From Microbacterium oxydans (lineage in GTDB: Bacteria > Actinomycetota > Actinomycetes > Actinomycetales > Microbacteriaceae): a stretch of 64,000 nucleotides of DNA. Each line of letters starts with the position of its first letter. Positions within the stretch are counted from its first letter, which is position 1. The stretch spans positions 248,001 through 312,000 of the forward strand of contig NZ_JYIW01000024.1 in NCBI RefSeq assembly GCF_000956525.1, written 5' to 3'. The position numbers were made by a program, and so were the translations under genes. The notes below the pieces were generated by a model. The model saw only the letters and a list, made by a program, of their open reading frames with translations, was not told the DNA's origin and did no database searches. Below are positions 35,322 to 45,295 of this stretch, in pieces.

Positions 35322-36620
35322 ATGACCACAGTGGGACGAGGGCAGCGGCGGACCCTGAAGATCGTCGGCGCCGCGACCGCGGCCGTTTCGATGCTGGTGG
35401 TGGCGGGTTGCACCCCCAGCACCTCCGGCGACAGCGGCGGCAGCGATGGCGACGTGACGATCGAATTCGCGCAGTGGTGGGAGCCCGAACTCCCGGACGG
35501 CGAATTCCGCGCATTGATCGACAAGTTCGAAGAGGCGAACCCCGGCATCACGGTCGATCTCGTGAGCGGGCCCTACGCATCGACCAAGGAGCAGCTCTTC
35601 GCGGGCGCGGCATCCGGCACCATGCCAGACGTCGTCGGTCTCGACGGCGCCTGGGTGAACGACTTCGCCTCGCAGGGCGTCATCTCCGACCTGAGCGCGC
35701 TCATGAAGGAGTACAAGTACGACGACAGCGAGCTGGCGAGCCAGATCCAGGTCGACGGCAGCACCTACATGATCCCGGTCGTGAACTTCGTGTACCCGAT
35801 GTTCACGAACGACACCCTGTTGGCTGAGGCCGGCGTCACCGCGCCGCCGACCACCCGCACCGAGTTCGCTGATGCTGCGGCGAAGGTCTCCGCCCTCGGC
35901 GGCGACGCGTCCGGCTGGGTGCTCCCGCTGTCGCTCGAAGCACCGAACGGTGTGCAGAACGACGTGATGTCGTGGGTCTGGGCCTCCGGCGGCTCGATGC
36001 TGAAGGACGGCAAGCCCGACCTGACGAACGACGACGTCACCTCGGCGGTCGACTTCATCGGCGGCCTCTGGGATGACGGCTCGATCGCCTCCGGTTCCTT
36101 CACCATGAAGGAGCAGGACAAGGTCGAGGAGTTCACGAACGGCCGTGTCGGCATGATGATCGACTCGCTCGCGCACATCAACCTGATCCGCGAGACGAAC
36201 CCCGACCTGAAGTTCTCCATCTCGGCGCTCCCCGCCGAGGACGGATACGACGGCGAACGAGGCATCCCGTACGCATCGTGGGGCATCGGCGTCGCCGAGA
36301 ACTCCGAGCACAAGGAAGCCGCGTTCAAGCTCGTCGAGTTCCTGATGAGCGAGGACACCAACTCCGAGCTGTCGACCATGGCGAAGGCGTTCCCCGGCAA
36401 CTCCAAGTCCGTGCCCGACTTCGTGAACGATGACGAGCTGTTCAAGAAGGCGTTCGAGATCTACCAGGCGGGGTACCCGGCGAACGAGTTCACCGGACTG
36501 CCCGTCGCCGAGGAGCTCATGCGCCAGCTCGGTGAGCAGCTGCAAGCGGCCTTCGACGGACAGCAGTCGATCGACGACGCGCTGAAGAAGGCGCAGGAGG
36601 CCTGGGAAGCGGAGTTCTGA
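35322..36620 (+). CDS. Sugar ABC transporter substrate-binding lipoprotein
   Basis: Family 1 extracellular solute-binding protein. 432 aa from ATG 35322 (GTG 35319 possible), AGAGGAGAAAG upstream. Lipobox LVVAGC with Cys30, then a Gly/Ser/Asp linker. The mature part contains ITVDLVSGPYASTKEQLFAG, MPDVVGLDGAWVNDF and a KAFPGNSKSVPDF C-terminal lobe. First gene of the import operon. A hairpin separates it from the permeases. The sugar is unidentified. Confidence 0.88.
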   Translation: MTTVGRGQRRTLKIVGAATAAVSMLVVAGCTPSTSGDSGGSDGDVTIEFAQWWEPELPDGEFRALIDKFEEANPGITVDLVSGPYASTKEQLFAGAASGTMPDVVGLDGAWVNDFASQGVISDLSALMKEYKYDDSELASQIQVDGSTYMIPVVNFVYPMFTNDTLLAEAGVTAPPTTRTEFADAAAKVSALGGDASGWVLPLSLEAPNGVQNDVMSWVWASGGSMLKDGKPDLTNDDVTSAVDFIGGLWDDGSIASGSFTMKEQDKVEEFTNGRVGMMIDSLAHINLIRETNPDLKFSISALPAEDGYDGERGIPYASWGIGVAENSEHKEAAFKLVEFLMSEDTNSELSTMAKAFPGNSKSVPDFVNDDELFKKAFEIYQAGYPANEFTGLPVAEELMRQLGEQLQAAFDGQQSIDDALKKAQEAWEAEF

Positions 36621-36642
36621 TCTCCCGCCTCTCGCCTGAACT

Positions 36643-36674
36643 GGGTGCCGCATCGCCGATGCGGTGCGGCACCC
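36643..36674 (+). promoter_or_regulatory. Intra-operon hairpin after the binding-protein gene
   Basis: GGGTGCCGC (36643-36651) pairs with GCGGCACCC (36666-36674). An alternative inner stem CCGCATCG / CGATGCGG (36648-36655 / 36657-36664) overlaps it. Such hairpins often stabilise the upstream mRNA and lower permease expression. Confidence 0.55.
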
Positions 36675-36699
36675 GACCAACCAAGGAGCACCGGTTCCC

Positions 36700-37623
36700 A
36701 TGAGCCTCAGAACCCACGACGACACCGAGGTGATCGTCACCGGGGTCTCGCTGTCCCGCCGCCGTCGGCAGCTGCGCAAGACCACGGAGTCCTACGCCTT
36801 CCTCTCGCCGACGATCATCCTGCTGTTCGTGCTGATGATCGTCCCGATCATCATGGTGATCGGGTACTCGTTCCAGGACAACGTGATCCTGAACAAGTCG
36901 CCGGAGTTCGTCGGCATCCAGAACTACGTGGAGATCCTCTCGGACCCCGGGTTCTGGAAGGCCACCGGCAACACGATCATGTTCACCGTCGCCAGCGTCG
37001 TCGCGCACCTCGTGCTCGGCCTCGGCTTCGCGATGATGCTGAACAGCCCCCTGCTGGGCGGCTTCGCCCGCTCCGTCTTCCGGGCACTGTACGTGCTCCC
37101 GTGGCTCTTCACGGTCGCCGTGATCGCGGTGCTGTGGCGCATGCTGCTCGCTCCGAACGGCGTCATCAACTTCCTGCTCAACACCGACATCGAGTGGCTC
37201 GCCTCACCGCAGCTCGCGCTCGGAACCATCATCTTCATCAACATCTGGGCGGGCTACCCGTTCTTCATGGTCAGCCTGCTCGCCGGCCTCCAGGGCATCC
37301 CGAACGAGCTCAACGAGGCGGCGACCGTCGACGGTGCGGGGGCGATCCAGCGCTTCTGGAACGTGACCATCCCGCAGCTGCGGCCGATCATCATCAGCCT
37401 CGTCCTGCTCGACCTGATCTGGACCTCGCAGCAGTTCGCGCTGATCTGGATGACCACCGGCGGCGGCCCGATCGATGTCACCGAGGTGCTCAGCACCTTC
37501 ACCTACAAGCTGGCCTTCGCCAAGTACGACTTCTCGCTCGCGGCGACCTCCGCCGTCCTGGTGCTGCTCATGTCGATGGTGCTCGCCGTGTTCTACGTCC
37601 GTCACCAGAAAGCGAGGGACTGA
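36700..37623 (+). CDS. Sugar ABC transporter permease (MalF type)
   Basis: First membrane subunit of the importer. 307 aa from ATG 36700 with AAGGAG at 36683-36688. After a cytoplasmic N-terminus with SRRRRQLRKTTESYAFLSPT, six TM segments are predicted; the EAA loop NELNEAATVDGAGAIQRFWN contacts the ATPase. The operon contains no ATP-binding gene, so a shared MsmK/MalK-type ATPase encoded elsewhere must power it. It is followed 2 nt later by the second permease. Confidence 0.9.
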   Translation: MSLRTHDDTEVIVTGVSLSRRRRQLRKTTESYAFLSPTIILLFVLMIVPIIMVIGYSFQDNVILNKSPEFVGIQNYVEILSDPGFWKATGNTIMFTVASVVAHLVLGLGFAMMLNSPLLGGFARSVFRALYVLPWLFTVAVIAVLWRMLLAPNGVINFLLNTDIEWLASPQLALGTIIFINIWAGYPFFMVSLLAGLQGIPNELNEAATVDGAGAIQRFWNVTIPQLRPIIISLVLLDLIWTSQQFALIWMTTGGGPIDVTEVLSTFTYKLAFAKYDFSLAATSAVLVLLMSMVLAVFYVRHQKARD

Positions 37624-37625
37624 TC

Positions 37626-38471
37626 ATGGCGCTCACCGTCAAGGCTCAGCGCACCGTCCAGAAGACCGGTGTCACGATCGGCCTCATCCTCGGAGCCGTG
37701 TTCGCCGCAGGGCCGGTGCTCTGGATGCTCTCGAGCTCGTTCAAGTCGAACACGCAGATCTTCGAGCTCCCGCCGCGGCTGATCACCGACACGTTCTCGT
37801 TCGACGCGTACATCGCGATCTTCACGAACCCCGAGACGATGCGGTTCTTCCTGAACAGCTACATCGTCGCCGGAGCCGTGACGATCCTGACGCTGATCGT
37901 CGCGATCCAGGCCGCCTACGCCTTCAGCCGCTTCGAATTCCGTGGCAAGCGCATCCTGAACGTCGTGATCGTCAGCGTGCAGGCCGTGCCGCCGATCACC
38001 CTGCTGATCCCGTACTTCGGGCTCATGGTCGGCCTCGGGCTCTACAACTCGTACCTCGGCCTGATCCTCACCTACATGGTGTTCACCCTGCCCTACGCGA
38101 TCATCATGATGACCGGCTACTTCAACACCCTGCCGAAGGAACTCGACGAGGCGGTGCGCGTCGACGGCGCCGGATCCATGACGGCGCTGTGGCGCATCCT
38201 CGTGCCGATCTCCGTGCCGGGCATCGTCTCGGTCGGCATCTACACGTTCATGATCGCGTGGAACGAGTACCTGTTCGCGCTGACGCTCACCCGCACGATC
38301 GACATGCGCACGGTGCCCATCGGCATCCAGCTCCTGATGGGGCAGCACTCCTACGAGTGGAACCAGATCATGGCGATGAGCGTGCTCGGTTCGATCCCGG
38401 TGCTCATCCTCTTCCTCTTCTTCCAGCGCTACTTCATCAGCGGGCTCACTGCGGGCTCCGTGAAGAGCTGA
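37626..38471 (+). CDS. Sugar ABC transporter permease (MalG type)
   Basis: Second membrane subunit. 281 aa. Six TM segments; the ATPase-contacting loop is LPKELDEAVRVDGAGSMTALW; GLTAGSVKS at the C-terminus is the usual end of MalG-like permeases. It follows the MalF-type gene by 2 nt and precedes the aldolase by 46 nt. Confidence 0.92.
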   Translation: MALTVKAQRTVQKTGVTIGLILGAVFAAGPVLWMLSSSFKSNTQIFELPPRLITDTFSFDAYIAIFTNPETMRFFLNSYIVAGAVTILTLIVAIQAAYAFSRFEFRGKRILNVVIVSVQAVPPITLLIPYFGLMVGLGLYNSYLGLILTYMVFTLPYAIIMMTGYFNTLPKELDEAVRVDGAGSMTALWRILVPISVPGIVSVGIYTFMIAWNEYLFALTLTRTIDMRTVPIGIQLLMGQHSYEWNQIMAMSVLGSIPVLILFLFFQRYFISGLTAGSVKS

Positions 38472-38517
38472 CATCCGTCACCCCACACTTCGACCCTCAC
38501 GAAAACAGGAGAATCAC

Positions 38518-39381
38518 GTGCTCTACACCGGCAAATCAATCCTCGATGTCGCGAACGCGAACAACTTCGCGATCCCCGCGTTCAACATCAGCGACTGGGC
38601 GATGTTCAACGGCATCATCGACATCAGCGAGGAACTGTCCGCACCGGTCATCATCGCCATCCACCCCGACGAGGTCTCCCACATCACGACCGACCTGATC
38701 GCGGCGATGCACTCGCGGGCCCACCGCGCCAGCGTCCCCGTCGCGATCCACTGGGACCACGGCGGCACCTACGAGCAGATGATCGTCGCGATCCAGGCGG
38801 GATTCACCTCGGTCATGATCGACGCGTCGCTGCTGCCGTTCGATGAGAACGTCGCGCTCACCCGCAAGGTCGTCGAGGCTGCGCACGCGGTGGGCGTGCA
38901 GGTCGAGGGCGAGCTCGGCACCATCGGCGCGAACGACAGCTACGGCGAGTCGGGTGCGGCCGAGATCATCTACACGAACCCGGACGACGCGGTGCGCTTC
39001 GTGCAGGAGACCGGTGTCGACAGCCTCGCGATCGCCATCGGCACCTCGCACGGCCTGTACCCCGCGGAGAAGAACCCCGAGCTGCGTCACGACCTGCTCG
39101 AGCAGATCAAGGCAGCCGTGAAGATCCCGCTCGTGCTGCACGGCGGATCGTCGAACCCGGATGCCGAGCTGCGTCGCGCGGTGGAGCTCGGCGTCAACAA
39201 GATCAACATCTCGAGCGACATCAAGGTCTCGTACCACAACCGCATGCGTGAGATCCTCGGAACCGATGAGCGTCTGCGCGAGCCGAACGCGATCCAGCCG
39301 GAGCCGATCGCCGCGATGAAGGTCACTGCGGCTGAGAAGATCAAGCTGTTCGGTGCAGACGGCAAGGCCGACCTGTACTGA
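38518..39381 (+). CDS. Class II ketose-bisphosphate aldolase (FBP/tagatose type)
   Basis: Zinc-dependent retro-aldol cleavage of a ketose 1,6-bisphosphate to DHAP and an aldehyde. 287 aa. Zinc ligands are His81 in HWDHGG (with catalytic Asp80), His178 in GTSHG and His208 in LHGGSS. Acid residues and DHAP-binding NKINISSDIK follow. The length and GTSHGLY motif resemble KbaY/GatY or FbaA-like enzymes. GTG start with AGGAGAA. Its operon places it after import and before the kinase and isomerase, so the substrate is likely the bisphosphate of the imported sugar. Confidence 0.87.
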   Translation: MLYTGKSILDVANANNFAIPAFNISDWAMFNGIIDISEELSAPVIIAIHPDEVSHITTDLIAAMHSRAHRASVPVAIHWDHGGTYEQMIVAIQAGFTSVMIDASLLPFDENVALTRKVVEAAHAVGVQVEGELGTIGANDSYGESGAAEIIYTNPDDAVRFVQETGVDSLAIAIGTSHGLYPAEKNPELRHDLLEQIKAAVKIPLVLHGGSSNPDAELRRAVELGVNKINISSDIKVSYHNRMREILGTDERLREPNAIQPEPIAAMKVTAAEKIKLFGADGKADLY

Positions 39382-39432
39382 GTGGCGCGTGTCGAGGGGG
39401 AGGGCGATCGAGGATGATCGGCGACGGGAACA

Positions 39433-40656
39433 GTGACAGTGAGTGACAGGCAGCTCGTGCTCGGGCTCGGCGGCACGGTCGACTTCGAGCTGCGGTGGGA
39501 CTCCGCCGTGATCGAACGACTTGCGCACGAGCACCGGGTGCGTCGGCATGAGCTGACTCCGACCGCTCCGATCGTCGACGAGCGCTCCCTGCTCGTCACC
39601 GTTCTCGCGTTCGTCGCTGCGGGCACAGGGGCTGAACGCTTCGTCGCATCCTCCGAGGTCGTCGAGGTGTTCGCGTCGCACTTCACGTACGACGTGACCC
39701 TCGGCGGCACCGGGGTGCGGGCAGGGCTCGTGCTCGACAGCCTCGGCATCCCCAGCGTGCAGCACCTCGTGAGCATCGACGACAACGTGCGGCGACTGCT
39801 CCCTCCGGCGATCACCGTCCTGTCCTCCGCTGAGCACGACACCCTCGACCCGCACCTGATCGTGCAGTACCCGGTGGGAGCGACGGTGCGGCTGCTCGAC
39901 GGCGACATCGTCTCGCCGGCCGCGAACCGCCTGATCTTCGCGAACGACCCGCCGAACCGCGAGATGGCGCTCGCCGCCGGATTGCCGGATGCGCTCGCCA
40001 CGGCATCCGCGTTCCTGATCTCCGGCTTCAACACGATGCAGGACCATGCCCTGCTCGAGCAGCGGCTCGACGGGATCGTGTTCGCGATGCGACGGCTTCC
40101 CGATGACGCGCTGGTCTACTACGAGGACGCCGGCTTCTACACGCGGGCGTTCGCCGAGACGGTGCGCGGGCGGCTGCTGCCGCACATCGACGTCTACGGC
40201 ATGAACGAGGACGAGCTGCAGGAGTACGTCGGGCGCTCCGTCGACCTGCTCGACGCGGCCGACGTCGTCCGTGCGCTCGACGAGGTGCGGCGGATCATCC
40301 CGGTGCCGGTGCTCGTCGTGCACACCAGGTACTGGGCGATCGCGATCGGCGCGGATGCCGCGCGTCACCGTGACGCCCTGGAGAGCGCGGTGCGGGTCGC
40401 CGCGACCCGGTATCGGCTCGGTGATGACTTCAGCGCCACCGAGGCCGACGCGACCGCCGGGATGGCACGACACCGCGGCGGAGCTGTGCTCGTCGAGGCG
40501 GTGGAGCTGGCGCTGGCGGATGCCGCCGGCGTGCCGGCCTTTGCGCTCGACGTCGCGCATCCCACCACGATCGGACTCGGAGACAGCTTCGTCGGCGGTT
40601 TCCTCGCCGCACACGCACACGCACACGCCGACGCGAAGAACGGATCGCACCGATGA
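39433..40656 (+). CDS. ADP-dependent phosphofructokinase/glucokinase-family sugar kinase
   Basis: Ribokinase-superfamily kinase of the ADP-dependent type, known mainly from archaea and a metazoan glucokinase. 407 aa. TLGGTGVRAGLVLDSLG is the sugar-binding part, FLISGFNTMQDHALL and YGMNEDELQEYVG are the ADP-kinase-specific signatures, and GLGDSF has catalytic Asp384 (residues 381-386). The C-terminus has an AHAHAHADA run coded by three CACACG-like units. GTG start at 39433 (GTG 39439 possible). The phosphate donor and sugar are unproven; in context it would make a ketose bisphosphate for the aldolase. Confidence 0.82.
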   Translation: MTVSDRQLVLGLGGTVDFELRWDSAVIERLAHEHRVRRHELTPTAPIVDERSLLVTVLAFVAAGTGAERFVASSEVVEVFASHFTYDVTLGGTGVRAGLVLDSLGIPSVQHLVSIDDNVRRLLPPAITVLSSAEHDTLDPHLIVQYPVGATVRLLDGDIVSPAANRLIFANDPPNREMALAAGLPDALATASAFLISGFNTMQDHALLEQRLDGIVFAMRRLPDDALVYYEDAGFYTRAFAETVRGRLLPHIDVYGMNEDELQEYVGRSVDLLDAADVVRALDEVRRIIPVPVLVVHTRYWAIAIGADAARHRDALESAVRVAATRYRLGDDFSATEADATAGMARHRGGAVLVEAVELALADAAGVPAFALDVAHPTTIGLGDSFVGGFLAAHAHAHADAKNGSHR

Positions 40657-41630
40657 ACCCGATACGACTCTCATCCAACCGCCCGCCGGAGCGCTTCTAT
40701 CGAGGCGGCGCGCGGCTCGACGCCTTCCGTGGCGAGAGCGGTGCGACCGAGCGCGTCCCCGAGGACTGGGTGGCGTCGACCACGACGATCCGCGGCGAGG
40801 AGAGGCTCGGTCTGAGCACGCTCCCTGACGGACAGCTGCTGCGAGACGCCGTCGAGGCCGACCCCGTCGCCTGGCTCGGCGCCGAGCATGCCGAGCGGTG
40901 GGGCGCCGACATCCGGCTGCTGGTGAAGATCCTCGATGCCGGACAGCGGTTGCCGGTGCACGCGCATCCGCACGACGATTTCGCGGCGGCTCACCTGGGT
41001 CGCGCGCACGGCAAGGCGGAGGCCTGGTACATCCTCGAGGGCGGCCCGGTGCACATCGGTCTGCGCGATGACGTCGACCCGGCACTGCTCGCCGAGCTGG
41101 TCGCCCGGCAGGACGTGGATGCGCTGCTCGGTCTGCTGCACGAGATCCCGGTGGCTCCCGGTGACGTCGTCTGGGTGCCTGCGGGGGAGCTGCACGCGAT
41201 CGGCACCGGTGTGCTGCTGCTCGAGCTCCAGCAGCCGGAGGACCTGTCGATCCTGCTCGAGTGGGACGGGTTCGCGATCGACGGTCCGAGGCTCGGACAC
41301 CTGGGGCTCGGCTTCGACCTCGCCCTCACGGCCGTGAACACCCAGGGGCGCAGTTTCGACGACATGCGCAGCATCGTGCGGAAGGCGCCTGCATCGGGCG
41401 CAGCGCTCCCGTTGGACGCCGACGAGTACTTCCGTCTCGAGCGGTTCCCGGTGAGCGGGGTCGTCACGATCGACGCCGGCTTCTCGATCGTCGTGGTGAC
41501 CGATGGCGCCGTCGAGATCGGTGGCGAGCACCTCGACGCCGGGTCGACGCTGCTCGTGCCTGCGAGCGCCGGGCAGCTCACGGCGCTGGGCGATGGAGAG
41601 CTGCTGGTCGCGCGTCCTCCGGCCGCGTGA
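40653..41630 (+). CDS. manA: Phosphomannose-isomerase-like cupin (class I type)
   Basis: Predicted zinc aldose-ketose 6-phosphate isomerase. 325 aa, shorter than standard ManA (about 390-400). The zinc site pieces are PVHAHPHDDFA, GKAEAWYILEG and VPAGELHAIG, followed by LLELQQPEDLSILLEWD. The ATG overlaps the kinase stop (ATGA), so the two are coupled. In context it would convert the aldose phosphate of the imported sugar to the ketose phosphate that the kinase then phosphorylates. A true mannose-6-phosphate isomerase is possible but the short length and locus suggest a relative. Confidence 0.75.
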   Translation: MNPIRLSSNRPPERFYRGGARLDAFRGESGATERVPEDWVASTTTIRGEERLGLSTLPDGQLLRDAVEADPVAWLGAEHAERWGADIRLLVKILDAGQRLPVHAHPHDDFAAAHLGRAHGKAEAWYILEGGPVHIGLRDDVDPALLAELVARQDVDALLGLLHEIPVAPGDVVWVPAGELHAIGTGVLLLELQQPEDLSILLEWDGFAIDGPRLGHLGLGFDLALTAVNTQGRSFDDMRSIVRKAPASGAALPLDADEYFRLERFPVSGVVTIDAGFSIVVVTDGAVEIGGEHLDAGSTLLVPASAGQLTALGDGELLVARPPAA

Positions 41631-41671
41631 GCGGAGCTCGCCTGGCGCGTGGGAGGCGCTGGCACGCCGAC

Positions 41672-41677
41672 TAGACT
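41672..41677 (+). promoter_or_regulatory. -10 element TAGACT, leaderless DUF3817-guaA promoter
   Basis: TAGACT ends 6 nt before the ATG at 41684. Confidence 0.55.
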
Positions 41678-41683
41678 GGTCGC

Positions 41684-42190
41684 ATGCCCGAACCGAAAGT
41701 CGCCAGCTTTCCGGCGATCCGTGGTGCGCTGAAGTTCTACCAGATCGCGTCGATCATCACCGGAGTCATGCTGCTCCTGCTGCTGACCGAGATGGTGCTG
41801 AAGTACACGCCGATCCACCTCGAACTCTTCGCGGGAGGATCAGGAGGAGCGCTCTGGTTCGCCGGCGTCCTCGCAGGACCCGACTGCCAGTGGTGGTCGC
41901 TGTTCGCCCCGATGACCAACGCCTGCGAGATGACCTCGCTCGGTGACGGGTTCAACCTGTCGCTGTTCATCCTGGTGGCGCACGGCTGGTTCTACGTCGT
42001 CTACCTGTTCGCGTGCTTCCGCATGTGGAGCCTGATGCGCTGGCCGTTCCGCCGCTTCATCCTGCTCGCGCTCGGCGGCGTCATCCCGCTGCTCTCCTTC
42101 ATCATGGAGGCGATCGTCGCCCGCGAAGTGAAGACCTATCTCGCCACAAGAGAGGCCGCTGAGGCCCCTGCCCCGGAAGGTGTCCGTTGA
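41684..42190 (+). CDS. DUF3817 membrane protein
   Basis: Function unknown; a small actinobacterial membrane protein commonly found next to guaA. 168 aa. [20 protein letters not shown] starts the domain, [15 protein letters not shown] follows, and three to four TM segments are predicted, the last two around [20 protein letters not shown] and [15 protein letters not shown]. It ends in a short charged tail. Its stop overlaps the guaA TTG by 4 nt, so translation is coupled to guaA. Confidence 0.82.
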   Translation: MPEPKVASFPAIRGALKFYQIASIITGVMLLLLLTEMVLKYTPIHLELFAGGSGGALWFAGVLAGPDCQWWSLFAPMTNACEMTSLGDGFNLSLFILVAHGWFYVVYLFACFRMWSLMRWPFRRFILLALGGVIPLLSFIMEAIVAREVKTYLATREAAEAPAPEGVR

Positions 42191-43773
42191 CCGAACAGTC
42201 AGAGACCCAGCAGCGCCCAGCGCTCGTCGTCGACTTCGGCGCGCAGTACGCGCAGCTGATCGCCCGTCGCGTCCGTGAGGCGGGCGTCTACAGCGAGATC
42301 GTGCCGCACACCGCCACGGCGGAGGAGATCGCGGCCAAGAACCCGGTCGCCATCATCCTCTCCGGCGGTCCGTCGTCGGTGTACGAGGAGGGCGCCCCGC
42401 GCCTCGACCCTGCGGTCTTCGACCTCGGCGTGCCGACGCTCGGCATCTGCTACGGCTTCCAATACATGGCGCAGACGCTCGGCGGCGAGGTCGCGAACAC
42501 CGGCCTGCGCGAGTACGGAGCCACGGATGCCGTGATCTCCGGCGACGGCGGCACCCTGCTCGGCGGCCAGCCGGAGGAGCAGAACGTCTGGATGAGCCAC
42601 GGCGACCAGGTCGCCAAGGCCCCAGAGGGCTTCGACGTGCTCGCGACGACGGATGCCACCAAGGTCGCCGCCTTCGCGAACGAGGAGCGCGGCTTCTACG
42701 GCGTGCAGTGGCACCCCGAGGTCAAGCACTCCGACCACGGGCAGCAGGTCATCGAGAACTTCCTCCACAAGGGTGCCGGCCTGGCATCCGACTGGAACAG
42801 CGGCAACGTGATCGCCGAGCAGATCGAGCGCATCCGCGAGCAGGTGGGTGACGCCCGCGTCATCTCCGCGCTCTCCGGCGGCGTCGACTCCGCGGTGTCC
42901 ACCGCTCTCGTGCACAAGGCGATCGGCGACCAGCTCACGGCGGTCTTCGTCGACCACGGGCTCCTCCGCAAGGGCGAGCGCGAGCAGGTCGAGACGGACT
43001 ACGTCGAGTCCACCGGTGTGCGGCTGATCACGGTCGACGCGGCGGAGACGTTCCTCGGTCACCTCGAAGGGGTCACCGACCCCGAGGAGAAGCGCAAGAT
43101 CATCGGCCGCGAGTTCATCCGCGCGTTCGAGAAGGTGCAGCTCGACCTCGTCGCCGAGGCGAAGGCCTCCGGCGGCGCCCCGGTGAAGTTCCTCGTGCAG
43201 GGGACGCTCTATCCCGACGTCGTCGAGTCCGGCGGCGGAGCGGGCACCGCGAACATCAAGTCGCACCACAACGTGGGCGGCCTGCCGGACGACCTCGACT
43301 TCGAGCTGATCGAGCCGCTGCGCGCCCTGTTCAAGGATGAGGTCCGCGCGATCGGCCGCGAACTCGGCATCCCGGAGGCGATCGTGGGACGCCAGCCGTT
43401 CCCCGGACCCGGCCTCGGCATCCGCATCATCGGCGAGGTCACCCAGGACCGTCTCGAGATCCTTCGTGAGGCTGACGCCATCGCACGCGAGGAGCTCACG
43501 AAGGCCGGGCTCGACCAGGAGATCTGGCAGTGCCCTGTCGTGCTCCTCGCCGACGTCCGCTCGGTCGGCGTGCAGGGCGACGGCCGCACCTACGGCCACC
43601 CGATCGTGCTGCGTCCGGTCTCCAGCGAAGACGCCATGACGGCCGACTGGACCCGGCTGCCGTACGACGTGCTGTCGAAGATCTCGAACCGCATCACGAA
43701 CGGCGTGCGCGACGTCAACCGCGTCGTGCTCGACGTGACGTCGAAGCCGCCGGGAACCATCGAGTGGGAGTGA
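42187..43773 (+). CDS. guaA: GMP synthase (glutamine-hydrolysing)
   Basis: Amidates XMP to GMP using glutamine. 528 aa. The class I glutamine amidotransferase half has the nucleophile Cys88 in [10 protein letters not shown] and the HPEV triad piece. The ATP pyrophosphatase half has [15 protein letters not shown] and [11 protein letters not shown]-like [13 protein letters not shown]; the C-terminal dimerisation domain ends [10 protein letters not shown]. It uses a rare TTG start at 42187, fixed by the 4-nt overlap with DUF3817 and the [18 protein letters not shown] start. No defects. Confidence 0.96.
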   Translation: MTEQSETQQRPALVVDFGAQYAQLIARRVREAGVYSEIVPHTATAEEIAAKNPVAIILSGGPSSVYEEGAPRLDPAVFDLGVPTLGICYGFQYMAQTLGGEVANTGLREYGATDAVISGDGGTLLGGQPEEQNVWMSHGDQVAKAPEGFDVLATTDATKVAAFANEERGFYGVQWHPEVKHSDHGQQVIENFLHKGAGLASDWNSGNVIAEQIERIREQVGDARVISALSGGVDSAVSTALVHKAIGDQLTAVFVDHGLLRKGEREQVETDYVESTGVRLITVDAAETFLGHLEGVTDPEEKRKIIGREFIRAFEKVQLDLVAEAKASGGAPVKFLVQGTLYPDVVESGGGAGTANIKSHHNVGGLPDDLDFELIEPLRALFKDEVRAIGRELGIPEAIVGRQPFPGPGLGIRIIGEVTQDRLEILREADAIAREELTKAGLDQEIWQCPVVLLADVRSVGVQGDGRTYGHPIVLRPVSSEDAMTADWTRLPYDVLSKISNRITNGVRDVNRVVLDVTSKPPGTIEWE

Positions 43774-45152
43774 CGCACGACGGCGTCCTGCCGGATGCCG
43801 AGTACCTGGTGCTGTCGAGTCGCCTGATCCCCGGACTCGACGGCGGGTACACGATCGCGACGCTCGCGCGCGCCAGGCAGCTCGCCGGCGCAGGGGTCGG
43901 CGACGGCGCAGGGCCGCAGCTGCTGACGTTCGATCCTGGCACGCTCGAGGCGCATGCCGAGCACCGGTCGACCTTCATGGAGCGCGGCGCGCTGACCGAC
44001 CCGTCCCGGCTGCGCAACCTCTTCGACGAGGCACGAGCTGATGACGGGGGAGCGGCCGACTGGCTGCTCGCCGCCGCCGACTCCGCCCTCACGGCGGATG
44101 AGGGCGTCGAGTATCGCACGATCACGGATGCCGAGGGGCGGCCGTTCGTGGCGCTCCCGGTGATCGCGGGCGACCCTGATTGGCATCTGAGCACCGAGCC
44201 GGTGCAGGTCTTCAGCGCCGACGGCGTCGTGCGCGGGGGGCTGCCGGGGTTCGGCGGGATCTACCGCGCCTGGCTGCAACATGTCACAGCCGGCATGGGC
44301 GACCGCCCGATCGTCGTGATCTGCGAGTCCCGGCAGCTCGGCGAGCTCATCGTCGGCTGGTCCGATCCGCGCATCCGCATCCTGCACACCATCCACACGA
44401 TCCATCTCGAGGCGCCGTACACGGCCGATGCCCCGATGAACGCGCTGTGGACGCGCTGGCTCGGCCTCGCCGACCGCTTCGACGCCGTGATCTGGCCGAC
44501 CGGCACGCAACGCGATGACGTGGTGGCGCGGTTCGGTTCGGCGGCGCAGCACGAGGTCGTGCCCAATCCGATCCCGGCGGTCGAGCGACGTGACGACCTG
44601 CGCGAACCGGGTCTCGTCGTCGCCCTCGGGCGCCTCGCGCCGGGCAAGCGCGTGGATCATGCGATCCGTGCGTTCCTCGCCGCTGACGTGCCCGGCACGC
44701 GCCTGGAGATCTGGGGCGGCGGTCCCGAGCAGGACGCGCTCGCGGCACTGATCGACGACCTCGGCGCCGGTGACCGCGTCGTGCTCGCCGGATACACCGA
44801 CGACCCGGGGCGTGTGCTCGACCGCGCCTTCGTCGTGGTCACGGCGACGGCCTTCGAAGGGCAGCCGCTCTCGATCGTCGAGGCACTGCTGCACGGAGCA
44901 CCGGTCGTGTCGTACGACGCCCGCTATGGTATCCGCGATGTGCTCGAGCAGGGCGGTGGCGTGCTGGTGACCCCCGGCGATGAGGCGGCACTCGCCGATG
45001 CGCTTCGCAGCGTGCTCGGGGATGAGAGCCTGCGTGCGCGCCTGAGCGCAGAGGCGCCGGGTGTCGCCGCGGCCTGGAGTCCGGAGCGCTCGCTCGCCGC
45101 GCTCACCGCTGTGATCTCGGATGCGGTCGCGCGACCGTCCCGCCGCGCCTGA
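43770..45152 (+). CDS. GT4-type glycosyltransferase
   Basis: Retaining nucleotide-sugar glycosyltransferase with two Rossmann domains. 460 aa from the GTG at 43770, which overlaps the guaA stop (GTGA); GTG 43764 is an alternative. The C-terminal half has [39 protein letters not shown] and [19 protein letters not shown], including the E-x7-E motif. The arrangement resembles poly(glycerol-phosphate) alpha-glucosyltransferases (TagE-like), so wall teichoic acid or a similar surface polymer is a reasonable but unproven target. Ends 33 nt before family repeat copy D. Confidence 0.8.
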   Translation: MTHDGVLPDAEYLVLSSRLIPGLDGGYTIATLARARQLAGAGVGDGAGPQLLTFDPGTLEAHAEHRSTFMERGALTDPSRLRNLFDEARADDGGAADWLLAAADSALTADEGVEYRTITDAEGRPFVALPVIAGDPDWHLSTEPVQVFSADGVVRGGLPGFGGIYRAWLQHVTAGMGDRPIVVICESRQLGELIVGWSDPRIRILHTIHTIHLEAPYTADAPMNALWTRWLGLADRFDAVIWPTGTQRDDVVARFGSAAQHEVVPNPIPAVERRDDLREPGLVVALGRLAPGKRVDHAIRAFLAADVPGTRLEIWGGGPEQDALAALIDDLGAGDRVVLAGYTDDPGRVLDRAFVVVTATAFEGQPLSIVEALLHGAPVVSYDARYGIRDVLEQGGGVLVTPGDEAALADALRSVLGDESLRARLSAEAPGVAAAWSPERSLAALTAVISDAVARPSRRA

Positions 45153-45184
45153 GCGCCGCGCCTGCGGCATCCGCTCGTTCCCGC

Positions 45185-45265
45185 CGACCCACCCCTTTGC
45201 GCTCGACCCGGCCCTCTTCGAACGTCTAGAAGGGGCCAGTTCGGGGCGAAAGGGGCCGCTCGGCA
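45185..45265. repeat. Intergenic inverted repeat, family copy D
   Basis: Contains GACCCACCCCTTT and CGACCCGGCCCTCTTC (45203-45220 region) facing GAAGGGGCC and a GGGGCGAAAGGGGCCG block. It is an imperfect version of the repeats at 29, 11334 and 34148. It may terminate the glycosyltransferase gene. Confidence 0.6.
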
Positions 45266-45295
45266 ATCGCGGGTGAGAAAAAAGTTCTGGGCGGA

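Noticed and set aside
40610-40640. Frameshift-prone repeat in the ADP-dependent kinase
   Set aside because: The CACACG-like units are in frame and merely encode an Ala-His run near the C-terminus; no disruption seen.
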